From positions 3,946,501 to 4,010,500 of the forward strand of contig NZ_CP022203.1 of the NCBI RefSeq assembly GCF_002305895.1: 64,000 nt of DNA, in the 5' to 3' direction. The translations under genes and the position numbers were made by a program. The DNA comes from Corallococcus macrosporus DSM 14697 (GTDB taxonomy: Bacteria > Myxococcota > Myxococcia > Myxococcales > Myxococcaceae). Shown piece by piece: positions 40,380 through 49,628 of the stretch. Positions within the stretch are counted from its first letter, which is position 1. Every line of letters starts with the position of its first letter. Below the pieces are notes generated by a model. That model made no database searches. It was given only the letters and a program-made list of their open reading frames with translations, and had not been told where the DNA came from.

Positions 40380-41228
40380 ATGCTCACCGAGGTCCAGGCA
40401 GGTCCCTACACCGTTCGTGGCGTCTCCGTGGGAGGCGTGTACACGTCGCTCCAGGTCCCGGAGTTGGACGTGGTGCTCGACGTGGGCCTGCCCATCCGCT
40501 CCTTCTGTGGCTCGGACCGCATCTTCCTGAGCCACGCGCACCCGGACCACGCCAGCGGGCTGGGCTCGCTGCTCGGCATCCGCCGGCTCATCGGCAAGGG
40601 GGCGCCACAAGTCTTTCTGCCCGCGGAGATCGAGTCGAACATCCAGGAGTCGCTCGCCGTGATGTCGCGGCTGCACCACACCGCGATGGAGGTCCACACC
40701 GTGCCGATGCTGCCAGGGGATGTGCGGCCCCTGGGGCACGGCCTGTTCGTCCGCGCCTTCCGGACGCATCACCCGGTGCCGTCGCTCGGCTACCAGTTCT
40801 TCCGGCGCATCTCCAAGCTCCGCCCCGAGTTCCAGTCGCTCCCACCGCAGGACATCGCGAAGCGCCGGCAGGCAGGGGAGGCCCTCTTCGACGAGATCGA
40901 ACGGCTCGAGCTGGCCTACGCCACCGACACCGTGTCACGCGTCCTGGAGACCGAGCCGAGCCTCTTCGAGTCGCGCGTCCTGATCCTGGAGTGCACCTTC
41001 ATCGACGCCCGCCACACCGTGGAGGATGCCCAGGCACGGGCCCACCTCCACCTGGATGAGCTCATCGCGCGCGCGGACCAGTTCCGGAACGAGGCGTTGG
41101 TCCTCATGCACTTCAGCCAGGCCTTCTCGCCCGAAGCCGTGCACGCCACGCTGCGTGCGCGCCTGCCGCCCGCGTTGTCCGAGCGCGTGCGCGTCTTCGC
41201 GCCGGACACGGGCCGCTGGTTCGGCTGA
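40380..41228 (+). CDS. Metallo-beta-lactamase-fold hydrolase, RNase Z-like
   Basis: The 282-residue product starts at ATG 40380. The metal motif FLSHAHPDHASGLGSL (HxHxDH) is clear, followed by a histidine in FRTHHPVPSLGYQFFRR, and an Asp in ILECTFIDARHTVEDAQARAH. The late HFSQ segment also fits the RNase Z/ElaC group. It has only a weak ribosome site, so the start is uncertain; an earlier GTG at 40344 is possible. Its substrate could be tRNA or another phosphodiester. Confidence 0.82.
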   Translation: MLTEVQAGPYTVRGVSVGGVYTSLQVPELDVVLDVGLPIRSFCGSDRIFLSHAHPDHASGLGSLLGIRRLIGKGAPQVFLPAEIESNIQESLAVMSRLHHTAMEVHTVPMLPGDVRPLGHGLFVRAFRTHHPVPSLGYQFFRRISKLRPEFQSLPPQDIAKRRQAGEALFDEIERLELAYATDTVSRVLETEPSLFESRVLILECTFIDARHTVEDAQARAHLHLDELIARADQFRNEALVLMHFSQAFSPEAVHATLRARLPPALSERVRVFAPDTGRWFG

Positions 41229-41443
41229 GGCCCGCGACATGACGCCGTGCTCCGCGCACTCCACGTAAGTGTGCGCGCACGTGTGCGGCCGCTGTGCATC
41301 GCAATCCACCCGCCAAGTCAACCCCGGGGGTGGGTTCAATCGACCGTCCGGAATCAGGTAGAGAATTACGCCGAGGGTGTTCGTGCGCTTCCGGCCCAGG
41401 GGTGGCGCGTCGCGGGCATCCGAACCCAGGGGGATGAGACCTG

Positions 41444-43660
41444 ATGACGTTGACCCGAACGAGCCTGTCGTCCGCGCGGTGGCTCCTGTCCGCCGCGATG
41501 TTCCTGTTGGTTGCTTGCAAGAAGGAGCCCGCGGAAGCTCCCGCGAAGTCGCCGACGCCCGCTGCCACGGCGTCAACGAACCCGGAGGATTCACCCTTCC
41601 CAGAAGCGGCCCTGGCGCCCACCGGCCCCACCACCGAGTCCGTCAACGCGCGCCTGAAGGAGCCGCCGTTCAAGGGCGACCTTCCGGAGCTCCAGAAGCG
41701 GGGCGTCCTGCGCGTGCTGGTGGAAGGAACGGACGAGGACTTCCTCCCGCGCCAGGGCATGCCCAAGGCGCAGGACCGCGCGTTGTTGGAGCGCTTCGGG
41801 GCGAAGCACGGACTGACGGTGGAGTTCCTCACCGTGGACAGCTTCGACAGGCTCATCGCGCTGCTGCGGGAGGGGCGCGGGGACGTCATCGCCGCTGACC
41901 TGGCGGTGACGAAGGACCGGGAGAAGCAGGTCGCCTTCACGCGCCCGCTGACCCGGGTCAACGAGGTCGTCGTGGGCCGCCGTGGCGCGGAGAACCTGCC
42001 GCGCAAGGTGGAGGACCTGGCGGGGCGCACCGTCCACGTCCGTCCCAGCTCCACCTTCGCGGCGTCGCTCCAGGCGCTGGCGAAGAAGGAGGCCCCGGGG
42101 CTGGTCATCGCGGAGGCCCCGGAGTCCGCCGAGCCCGAGCACCTGGTGTGGCAGGTGTCCCGTGGAGAGCTTCCGCTCACGGTGGTGGACAGCCACCTGC
42201 TGAAGGCCATCGAGACATACAACACGGACGTGGAGGGGCTCTTCCCCATCGCCAAGGCCCGTCCGCTGGCGTGGGCCATGCGCCTGGAGAACCCGAAGCT
42301 GCGCACCGCGCTGAACACGTTCCTCGTGGAGTTCGCCCTCACCGAGTACCGCGAGCAGCGCTTCACCGGCGACCTGGACGGCATCCGCAAGCGGGGCGTG
42401 CTGCGCGTGCTCACCCGCAACAGCGCCGTCAGCTACTACCTCCACAAGGGTGACCAGGCCGGCTTCGACTTCCACCTGGCCAACATGGTCGCGAAGGAGC
42501 TCGACGTGCGGCTGGAGATTGTCGTGCCACCGACCTTCGACGAGCTCATCCCGTGGCTGCGGGAAGGGCGGGGCGACATGATCGCCGCGGCCATGACGGA
42601 CACCGCGGCGCGCCGGGAGCTGGTGTCGTTCAGCCGCCCGTACCTCTACACGAACGAGGTGCTGGTCCAACGCGCCGGAGCGCCGAAGATCGCCTCGCTG
42701 GACGACTTGAAGGGGAAGACGGTTCACGTGCCGAAGGGCACCAGCCACGCCGCCACGTTGGCCGCCTTGAAGGGCGTGCACGGGTTCAACGTCGTCGAGG
42801 AGCCCGAGGACCAGGAGATCAGCGCGCTGCTGGACCGGCTGGCGCGTGGCGAGATTCCGTACACCCTCACCGACAGCCACATCCTCGCGGCGGAGCAGGT
42901 GTTCCGGGATGACGTGGAGGCCGCCTTCACGCTGCCGGGGCAGGGCGAGCCCGCCGGGAAGGACGGCCACTACGGCATCGCCTTCGCCGTCCGGAAGGAG
43001 AACGCGAAGCTGCGCGAGTTCCTGGATGGCTTCGTGAAGAAGACGTACCGGGGCGTCGAGTACAACATGACGCGCCGGCGCTACTTCGAGAGCCGCCGCA
43101 AGCAGCCGCCGACGAGCCTCGCGACGGCTGACGGCAGCATCTCGCCGTATGACGCGCTGGTGCAGTCGTACGCCGCGCGCTACGGCCTGGACTGGCGCCT
43201 GATGGTGGCGCAGATGTTCCAGGAGAGCCGCTTCGACCCGAAGGCGCGCAGCTACGTCGGGGCGCAGGGGCTCTTCCAGGTGATGCCGGTGACGGGGAAG
43301 GAGCTGGGCTTCACGCAGCTCGAGGACCCGGAGCAGGGCATCCACGCGGGCGTGAAGTACATGCACCAGATGCTGGGCCGCGTGGCGCCGGAGATTCCCT
43401 TCAAGCAGCGGCTGCGCTTCGCCCTGGCGTCCTACAACGTGGGCCTGGGGCACGTGCTGGACGCGCGCCGCCTGGCGCAGGAGCAGGGGTTGGATCCGAA
43501 CAAGTGGTTCGGCAACGTGGCGAAGGCGATGCTGATGCTGGAGAAGCCCCAGCACTTCCGGCGGGCGCGTCACGGCTACTGCCGGGGCTCGGAGCCGGTG
43601 AAGTACGTGTCGGAGATCCAGAACCGGTACGGCAACTACGTGGCGGTGGTGCAGCACTGA
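41444..43660 (+). CDS. MltF-like lipoprotein with two solute-binding domains and a lytic transglycosylase domain
   Basis: The 738-residue product has a lipobox LLVAC (Cys 25) and a Pro/Ala linker. Two SBP_bac_3-like domains follow (about 85-300 and 315-530), each starting with a RGVLRVL motif, then an SLT domain (565-720) with the catalytic Glu 594 in MFQESRFDPKARS, and AQGLFQVMPVTG and LASYNVGLGHV. MltF has one such domain before its SLT part. The duplication is the unusual feature. It probably cleaves peptidoglycan at the periplasmic side of the outer membrane and may sense cell-wall fragments. Confidence 0.9.
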   Translation: MTLTRTSLSSARWLLSAAMFLLVACKKEPAEAPAKSPTPAATASTNPEDSPFPEAALAPTGPTTESVNARLKEPPFKGDLPELQKRGVLRVLVEGTDEDFLPRQGMPKAQDRALLERFGAKHGLTVEFLTVDSFDRLIALLREGRGDVIAADLAVTKDREKQVAFTRPLTRVNEVVVGRRGAENLPRKVEDLAGRTVHVRPSSTFAASLQALAKKEAPGLVIAEAPESAEPEHLVWQVSRGELPLTVVDSHLLKAIETYNTDVEGLFPIAKARPLAWAMRLENPKLRTALNTFLVEFALTEYREQRFTGDLDGIRKRGVLRVLTRNSAVSYYLHKGDQAGFDFHLANMVAKELDVRLEIVVPPTFDELIPWLREGRGDMIAAAMTDTAARRELVSFSRPYLYTNEVLVQRAGAPKIASLDDLKGKTVHVPKGTSHAATLAALKGVHGFNVVEEPEDQEISALLDRLARGEIPYTLTDSHILAAEQVFRDDVEAAFTLPGQGEPAGKDGHYGIAFAVRKENAKLREFLDGFVKKTYRGVEYNMTRRRYFESRRKQPPTSLATADGSISPYDALVQSYAARYGLDWRLMVAQMFQESRFDPKARSYVGAQGLFQVMPVTGKELGFTQLEDPEQGIHAGVKYMHQMLGRVAPEIPFKQRLRFALASYNVGLGHVLDARRLAQEQGLDPNKWFGNVAKAMLMLEKPQHFRRARHGYCRGSEPVKYVSEIQNRYGNYVAVVQH

Positions 43661-43693
43661 CCTGCCGTCACTGTGTTGCACATGACTCGCGAC

Positions 43694-43724
43694 GCGCCGC
43701 GCTTGAGCTGCTAAAGCGCGGCGC
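43694..43724 (+). promoter_or_regulatory. Inverted repeat abutting the start of the monooxygenase gene
   Basis: GCGCCGCGCTT (43694-43704) and AAGCGCGGCGC (43714-43724) form 11 perfect base pairs around a 9-nt loop. The right arm ends at the base before the ATG at 43725, so an mRNA hairpin would sequester the start region. Confidence 0.6.
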
Positions 43725-44882
43725 ATGAGCACGTCATCGCCCCGGCACGTCCTCGTGGCGGGGGCTGGAATTGGTGGCCTCACGCTGGCCTGCGCGCTTC
43801 GGCGCGCGGGCCTCTCCGTCACCGTCTTCGAGCGCTCCGAGGCCTTGAAGTGGGTGGGCGCGGGCATCACGGTGCAGATGAACGCGACGGCCGCCCTGCG
43901 TCGCATCGGCCTGTGTGACGAGGTGGTCCGGGCCGGTGCGTGTCCCACGGACAGCGCGATCCTGAAGCCGTCGGGCGCGGCCCTCACGCGGCTCCCGGTG
44001 GCGCGGATTCAGGAGGAGCTGGGGCTGCCGCTGGTGTGCATCCACCGGGCGCGGCTCCAGTCCGTGCTGCTGGCCCATGCCGGGGCGGAGAACGTCCGCC
44101 TGGGCCGCACCGTGACGGCGTTCCACGACGACGGCCAGGCGGTGACGGTGCGCCTGTCGGACGGCAGCTCGGTGACGGGGGACGTGTTGGTGGGCGCGGA
44201 CGGGCTGCGCTCGGTGGTGCGCGGGGCGCTGCTGGGCGACGCGCCGCTGCGCTATTCTGGCTACACGAGCTGGCGCGGCGTGTGCGCCGACGTCTCGAGC
44301 GCGACGCCGGGGCTCGTCTCCGAGACGTGGGGCCCCGGGGCCCGCTTCGGCGTGGTCCCCATCGGCTTCGGCCAGACGTACTGGTTCGCCACGCGGAATG
44401 CGCGGGCCGGAGGGCAGGATGCCCCAGGGGAGTCCAAGGCCCGGCTGCAGTCCATCTTCAGCGGGTGGCATGCGCCCATCGCGGACCTGATTGCGGCGAC
44501 GGACGAGGCGAACATCCTCCGCACGGACATCCACGACCGGCCTCCCGCCAGCCGCTGGAGCCGGGGCCGGGTGACGCTGCTCGGGGATGCCGCGCACCCG
44601 ATGACGCCCAACCTGGGGCAGGGTGGATGTCAGGCCATCGAGGACGCCGTGGCGCTCGCGGAGTTGCTGGCGGGCGAGGGGCCCGTGGACGCGGCGCTGG
44701 CGGCCTACGAGCAGCGCCGGCTCACGCGCGCCAACAGCTTCGTGACGCGCTCCTGGAGCCTGGGCCGCGTGGCGCAGTGGGAGAGTCCGGCGGGGCGCTT
44801 CATCCGCGACGCGCTCTTCCGACTCGTGCCCCAAGGACTCGCGGCACGGCAGGTCCGGGACCTGGTGCGCGACGCCGCGTGA
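43725..44882 (+). CDS. FAD-dependent monooxygenase
   Basis: The 385-residue product starts at ATG 43725. It has the Rossmann motif VAGAGIGGLTLACALRRAGL, the DG motif VLVGADGLRSVVR and the FAD-ribityl motif LLGDAAHPMTPNLGQGGCQA, which place it with the p-hydroxybenzoate hydroxylase-type flavoprotein monooxygenases. Those enzymes hydroxylate aromatic or other activated substrates with NAD(P)H and O2. There is no membrane segment. No pathway partner lies next to it, and a hairpin overlaps its initiation region. Confidence 0.9.
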   Translation: MSTSSPRHVLVAGAGIGGLTLACALRRAGLSVTVFERSEALKWVGAGITVQMNATAALRRIGLCDEVVRAGACPTDSAILKPSGAALTRLPVARIQEELGLPLVCIHRARLQSVLLAHAGAENVRLGRTVTAFHDDGQAVTVRLSDGSSVTGDVLVGADGLRSVVRGALLGDAPLRYSGYTSWRGVCADVSSATPGLVSETWGPGARFGVVPIGFGQTYWFATRNARAGGQDAPGESKARLQSIFSGWHAPIADLIAATDEANILRTDIHDRPPASRWSRGRVTLLGDAAHPMTPNLGQGGCQAIEDAVALAELLAGEGPVDAALAAYEQRRLTRANSFVTRSWSLGRVAQWESPAGRFIRDALFRLVPQGLAARQVRDLVRDAA

Positions 44883-44939
44883 CGCAAGCGGCAATCGCTT
44901 TCGGACGCTCTTCGAGCAGTTCGACTCATTTTGCGAGGC

Positions 44940-45650
44940 CTACAAGTCCAGCCCGAGCAACGCCCCCGCGAAGGGCCCGTCGAGCGACACCGCGATGGGC
45001 TCTGCTTCAGGCGTGGGTTGAAGTCCGTCAGTCTTCGCGAAGTAGTGGGTATAGCCCCCATGGACGCGGGCGTGGACGTAGCGCCCGAGCCGCACCTGGA
45101 CCGCTGCCAGGCCCCCCGCGCCGAAGCCCCACTTGCGCATGCGGCCTTCGTAGAAGTTGTTCCCGCCAATGGGCGAGTACCCCGGGTCACCCGGCTGCGC
45201 CTGGCCAATCTGCCCCGTGGGCAGGGAGACCTCCGCCGCGCTGCCGAACGCGCTCACCCCGAGCGTCACGTTGCGCGTCAGGGAGAACCGCTTCTCCAGC
45301 CCCGGCCGCAGCGCGAGCACCTGCACGTCACCTCCCGCCAGGTACCAGTCGATGCCGTTCGTCCACCACCAGTCGCTCCGATCGAAGTCCCGGAGGAGGT
45401 TGAAGTGGATTCCACCCGAAAGGCGCGCCGCCCCATTCCGCGCGCTCACCGTCTTCACCCGTGAACGCATCGTCGGCACCTCCGTCGCGGGATGCCGCAT
45501 GGGGGACAGCGTGCCTCCGACCTCCACCGCGAGCTGTGGCGGCGGGGGCGGCGCCTCCTGCTCCAGCGGCGGCTCCGCTCCCAGCGCCGGAGCGGGCAGG
45601 CAGGCAGACACCAGCAAGCCGAGGGGACGCATCGCGCGAGTCACGCTCAT
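44940..45650 (-). CDS. Outer-membrane-barrel-like secreted protein
   Basis: The 236-residue product starts at ATG 45650 after GGGAGGAA. A signal peptide ends near APALGAE, followed by a Pro-rich stretch and beta-strands with Gly and aromatic residues (LSGGIHFNLLRDFD, WWWTNGIDWYLAGGDV, VTLGVSAFGSAAEV, VHARVHGGYTHYFA) ending in GALLGLDL. A short outer-membrane barrel is the best reading, but the last residue is Leu rather than Phe. Gene order downstream of the DUF4139 pair is on the same strand, 90 bp away. Confidence 0.6.
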   Translation of the reverse strand: MSVTRAMRPLGLLVSACLPAPALGAEPPLEQEAPPPPPQLAVEVGGTLSPMRHPATEVPTMRSRVKTVSARNGAARLSGGIHFNLLRDFDRSDWWWTNGIDWYLAGGDVQVLALRPGLEKRFSLTRNVTLGVSAFGSAAEVSLPTGQIGQAQPGDPGYSPIGGNNFYEGRMRKWGFGAGGLAAVQVRLGRYVHARVHGGYTHYFAKTDGLQPTPEAEPIAVSLDGPFAGALLGLDL

Positions 45651-45742
45651 GGGGCTTCCTCCCGGGGGATGAATGCTCCCGCCGTGAGCACGGCGGAAGT
45701 CCCAGCCCCCGGGGGCTGTCGCGCGGTGGAACCCGGGCCCGC

Positions 45743-47302
45743 TCAGAGTCCCGCCACCTTGGCCGCGCTCGTCACCACGTAGTCCATCGCCAGCTCCTGC
45801 TGCGAACGGGGCGAGGCCGTCAGCTCGAACCGGACGATGCCCTCCTCGCTGACGCGAGCGGGCGCGGGCTTCGTGCTCTCCCGCAGGAGCTGAATCTCCA
45901 CCGACTCCACCTCGGAGACGGGAATCCGCTCCTCGATGGCCACCGGCGCCGGCTGCGCGCCCATGTTGGACAGGAACAGCCGCACCTTGTGCGTCGTCAC
46001 CTTGCGGCCGGTGAGGCGGCTGGTCTCCCGCGCCACGTCCTCCGTGCGCGCCACGCGCAGCGCGTCCTCGCTGCCGAAGCCCAGCTTCACGCGCTCACCC
46101 TTGCCGGTGAAGCGGAGCTGCGCGCGCCCCACGTAGCCGTGCGTCCGCACCAGCTTCACGGGCCCGGCCAGCAGCACCGTGGGGCCGGTGTTGTCGAAGC
46201 GGGCCACCCGGTGCACCAGCGGCGACTGCTCGGGGATGGCCACCAGCTCGGAGGCCGCGGGCGCGGTGAACTGGAAGAGGGGGACGCGGTAGGGCTCGCC
46301 ATCCGCGGGCACCGTGGCCCGATGCGGCGCCGACACCGTCAGGGGCTCGCCACCGTCATCCATGCCCGGCAGCGCATCCTCGCGCTGGGCCACGCCGGCT
46401 TCGCCCGCCGTCTGGATCGCCTCCTCGCGGAGGCTCACCTCCACCACCTGCTTCTCCCGCTCCGTCTTGTCCCGCAGCCACAGCCGGTCCTCCTGGAGCC
46501 GCGGCGGTGACGCGCCCAGGGTGGGGCGCGCGGTGGAGAAGGCCAGCTCCACGTCCTTCCAGTCCTCCTCGGTGCGCTGCCAGACGACCGCCTCGCACTC
46601 CAGGGTGACGGCTTCGCCCGCGGCCTCGCGGGCCAGCGTGGCGCGATACGACGGCCGCCACGCGGTGCAGGGCACCAGGTAGGTGACGGACAGCGTCGCG
46701 GGACCGCCGGTGGGGTGGCCCACCTCCAGCTCGGCCTGGACGTCGACCCTGGCTTCCGCCCACGGCTCGGCCTGCGCGTGCGACGCGCGCGCTTCCTCGA
46801 GCCGCTCTCGCGCCAGCTTCTTCTTGCGCTGCGTCTCCAGGAGCGCCGCGTCCGCCGACGCCTGCTCCCGGCGCACGGTGTCCAGTTGCTCCCGCCAGGT
46901 GTCCGCCCGCGCCTGGCCCGCGCCCGCCTGCTCGGAGATGGCGCGGTGCACGTCGGCGCGCGCGGTGTCCAGGAGCCGCTGCCGGGCCACCAGCCGTGCC
47001 TCCTCCGTCTCCACGCGCCGCAGCTCCTGCTCCAGCTCGGCGACGCGCTGGCCGAGCGCGGTCCGGTGTTCCCGCTCGGCTTCGGGCGGCCGCGGCTTCG
47101 TGGCCCGGCGGATGCGCGCCTGGGAGATGGTGCCGCCAGCCACCTTTGCCTGGAGCGAGCGGTCCACGGCGAGCGCAGACAGGCCCTGGATGACCAGCCG
47201 CTGCGTGCCCACGGACAGGGGGACTTCGCCGCGACGCTCGACGAGCGCCCGGTCCTCGAGCACGGTGACCTTGACCACCGGCAGTGTGAATGGGGTGCCC
47301 AT
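45743..47302 (-). CDS. DUF4139/MuiA-type protein, second of an adjacent pair
   Basis: The 519-residue product starts at 47302 or 47305 (two adjacent ATGs). I prefer 47302 because GGAGG then lies 5 nt away; this makes a TGATG junction with the stop of the upstream paralogue. The N-terminus (VVKVTVLEDRALVERRGEVP) resembles DUF4140, a coiled coil occupies about 70-180, and the C-terminal half is DUF4139 (YLVPCTAWRPSYRATLARE, WKDVELAFSTARP). The family includes mucoidy-inhibitor MuiA; the biochemical role is unknown. It has no obvious signal peptide. Confidence 0.8.
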   Translation of the reverse strand: MGTPFTLPVVKVTVLEDRALVERRGEVPLSVGTQRLVIQGLSALAVDRSLQAKVAGGTISQARIRRATKPRPPEAEREHRTALGQRVAELEQELRRVETEEARLVARQRLLDTARADVHRAISEQAGAGQARADTWREQLDTVRREQASADAALLETQRKKKLARERLEEARASHAQAEPWAEARVDVQAELEVGHPTGGPATLSVTYLVPCTAWRPSYRATLAREAAGEAVTLECEAVVWQRTEEDWKDVELAFSTARPTLGASPPRLQEDRLWLRDKTEREKQVVEVSLREEAIQTAGEAGVAQREDALPGMDDGGEPLTVSAPHRATVPADGEPYRVPLFQFTAPAASELVAIPEQSPLVHRVARFDNTGPTVLLAGPVKLVRTHGYVGRAQLRFTGKGERVKLGFGSEDALRVARTEDVARETSRLTGRKVTTHKVRLFLSNMGAQPAPVAIEERIPVSEVESVEIQLLRESTKPAPARVSEEGIVRFELTASPRSQQELAMDYVVTSAAKVAGL

Positions 47303-49485
47303 CATGTCCTCCGGTTGCCGCCGCCGAGCATCTTGTTGCCCGGAATCTTCACGGTCCACGTCGCCTTCAGCGTCTGCGCTTCACCGGGCTGGAGCACCAC
47401 GCGCCACGCGCGCTCGCCCTCCACCTTCACTTCCCCCGGCAGGGGCACGCGCTTCTGCCAGAGCGGGGCGACCTCCAGCTCCTCCACCTTGATGTCCTTC
47501 TCCGCGTTCGCGGGCACGGTGGGCACGCGCTCACAGATTTCGACCAGGATGCGGTTGCCCAGCCGGTTCGCCAGCTCCACCGACACGTGGTGCGTCAGCA
47601 TCGTGGAGCCGCCGAACATGCCGCCGGTGGCCTCGTCGAACCGCGTGTTGCGCGCCACCTTGATGGACTCCTCCACGCCCAGCCCCAGCCGCTGGGTGGA
47701 GCCCGGGGCCATGGTGGGCAGCGGGGACGTCATCAGGAACTCGTTCTCCAGCGTGACGTCCACGGGGCCGGCCAGCAGCGGATACGGCGTGCGGTTCTCC
47801 ACGCGCACGGTGCGGAACGCGCGCTGCTCCACGGAGGGGACACAGACGTATTCGGCGGACAGGCCCACCGGCACGGACAGCACGGGCACGGTGTGCCACG
47901 CCCCGTCGGACGGCACGTCCGCGCGCGCCTCCACGTCGAAGCGCGCATCGAAGTGCGGCGACGAGGTGCGCGGCGGCTGGGTCCACGCGGGAGGAGGCAC
48001 CGCCCAGACAGAGGCCGCCTCCTGCTGGCTCAACGCGACGCGCACGGTGATGTCAATCCGCGCGTGGAGCTCCACCAGGGCCTGGAACTCCTGGGTGACG
48101 TCCGAGGGACGCGGACGCAGTTTGCCGCGGGTCTCCAGGTCCTCCGCGGGCGCCATGGTCAGCCGGTCGTAGTCCAGCATCGCGTCGGAGGGCTCCTGCC
48201 GAAGCGGCTGCCGCTCCTCGCCGCCACCACCACCGCCACCCAGGGCGGCGTCCTCCAGGCTGAGCTCCTCCTCGTCGTAGGACGCCTCGGGCGCGGCCTC
48301 CTTCTCCATGGGCAGCCGCGACCTGCTGGCGCCTGGCACGCTGGGGCCGCCGCGGGAGCGCATGGGGGCCGCGGCGCTGGGCCGCGCCATGGGCATTCCT
48401 CCGGGGGGCGGCATCGCGCTCTCAGCCGAGAAGTCGGGGCTCGGCGCGGGAGGGGGCGGAGGCGCCTTGGGCCTGGCGCTGACCTTCTTCCTGGATTTCT
48501 CGGGGAGGCCGCGAGGGAGCTCCGGCTCCACCTGCGGCTCGGGCTGAACGGGCGAGGCCGCCCGCGTGGTGTCGTAGCCCGCGAACAGCTCATCGAGCCC
48601 TGGCGGTGCGTCACGCCATCCGGAGCGGGCCGGCGGCGGCTGGGCGCGGCCGATGCGCAGCGCCTTCAGCTCCGGCACCTCCGCGTGCCGCGCGAGGTCC
48701 GCGGTGGAGACGGCGAGCTTCACGCCCGTCCAGTCCTCGCCGGTGCGCTGGAGCACGGACGCGCGCATGCGCAGCGTGCCTTCCTCCAGCGTGCGCGGCA
48801 GGCGCAGGTCGTAGGTGGGCACCCAGCGCGCGCCCTGGACGGCGTACTCCAGCGCGAGCCGCGCCCCCTGGTCCGCGGGGAGCGGGCCCGACAACGTCAG
48901 CACGACCGCGCGGTAGACGCGGGCCCGCTGGCCACGCACGGACGACGAGGCCTCGGCCACGCGATTGCGCCGCAGCAGCAGCTCCGCCTCGGCATCGCGC
49001 TGCTGCCGCTCCAGGTCCAGCTTCCGCGCCTGGAGCGTGGCCAGCTCCGCGTCCACGAAGGACATCAGCGACAGCATCGCGGCCACCGGGGCATCCCGGG
49101 GCTCCGTCGCGTTCTTCTTCGGGGGAGGGAAGCCTGGCGTGAGCTTCGTCAGGTCACTCAGCTCCTGGTTCAGCCGCGCGAGCTGCCCGGTGAGCTCGGC
49201 GAGCCGGCGCCCGGCCTCTTCCAGCGCGCGGTGCTCCGTGGGGACGTCGACCTCCGGCGGGAGTTGGACGTCATAGGTGGGGCGCAGGTCTCTCACGGCG
49301 AGCCCGGCTGGGCCCTGCACCACGGACGCCCGCAGCGAGCCCGGCTGCAAGGACATGGGCAGGCCATTGATTCGCACCTGCGACGGCAACACCCCGCCCG
49401 CCGAGGGAATCACGGCGACTCGCGTGCAGAGCGCCCCCTCCGCGTGGACGGTGACGGCTTCGAGGTTGGATGGGGCGACGAGCAT
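47302..49485 (-). CDS. DUF4139/MuiA-type protein, first of an adjacent pair
   Basis: The 727-residue product starts at ATG 49485. It has the same arrangement as its neighbour: N-terminal DUF4140-like part (LEAVTVHAEGALCTRVAVI), coiled coil, then DUF4139 segments (LEYAVQGARWVPTYDLRLP, WTGVKLAVSTADLA). A low-complexity insert of about 100 residues in the middle carries Pro-rich and Gly-rich runs (ALGGGGGGGEERQ). No signal peptide was seen. The stop overlaps the next start, so the paralogues are translationally coupled and probably work as a pair. Confidence 0.82.
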   Translation of the reverse strand: MLVAPSNLEAVTVHAEGALCTRVAVIPSAGGVLPSQVRINGLPMSLQPGSLRASVVQGPAGLAVRDLRPTYDVQLPPEVDVPTEHRALEEAGRRLAELTGQLARLNQELSDLTKLTPGFPPPKKNATEPRDAPVAAMLSLMSFVDAELATLQARKLDLERQQRDAEAELLLRRNRVAEASSSVRGQRARVYRAVVLTLSGPLPADQGARLALEYAVQGARWVPTYDLRLPRTLEEGTLRMRASVLQRTGEDWTGVKLAVSTADLARHAEVPELKALRIGRAQPPPARSGWRDAPPGLDELFAGYDTTRAASPVQPEPQVEPELPRGLPEKSRKKVSARPKAPPPPPAPSPDFSAESAMPPPGGMPMARPSAAAPMRSRGGPSVPGASRSRLPMEKEAAPEASYDEEELSLEDAALGGGGGGGEERQPLRQEPSDAMLDYDRLTMAPAEDLETRGKLRPRPSDVTQEFQALVELHARIDITVRVALSQQEAASVWAVPPPAWTQPPRTSSPHFDARFDVEARADVPSDGAWHTVPVLSVPVGLSAEYVCVPSVEQRAFRTVRVENRTPYPLLAGPVDVTLENEFLMTSPLPTMAPGSTQRLGLGVEESIKVARNTRFDEATGGMFGGSTMLTHHVSVELANRLGNRILVEICERVPTVPANAEKDIKVEELEVAPLWQKRVPLPGEVKVEGERAWRVVLQPGEAQTLKATWTVKIPGNKMLGGGNRRT

Positions 49486-49628
49486 GGCCGCTCACCGTAG
49501 TCCATGTGTCTGATAAAAATCAGTCCCCCCGCCTCGCGAGGTCCCAACCCGTGAGGTCGGAATGCGCCCTGGGGACGATTGACGTCACCCCCTCGTTGAC
49601 GCTAGCGCGCGCCACGCGCGGGTGACGC

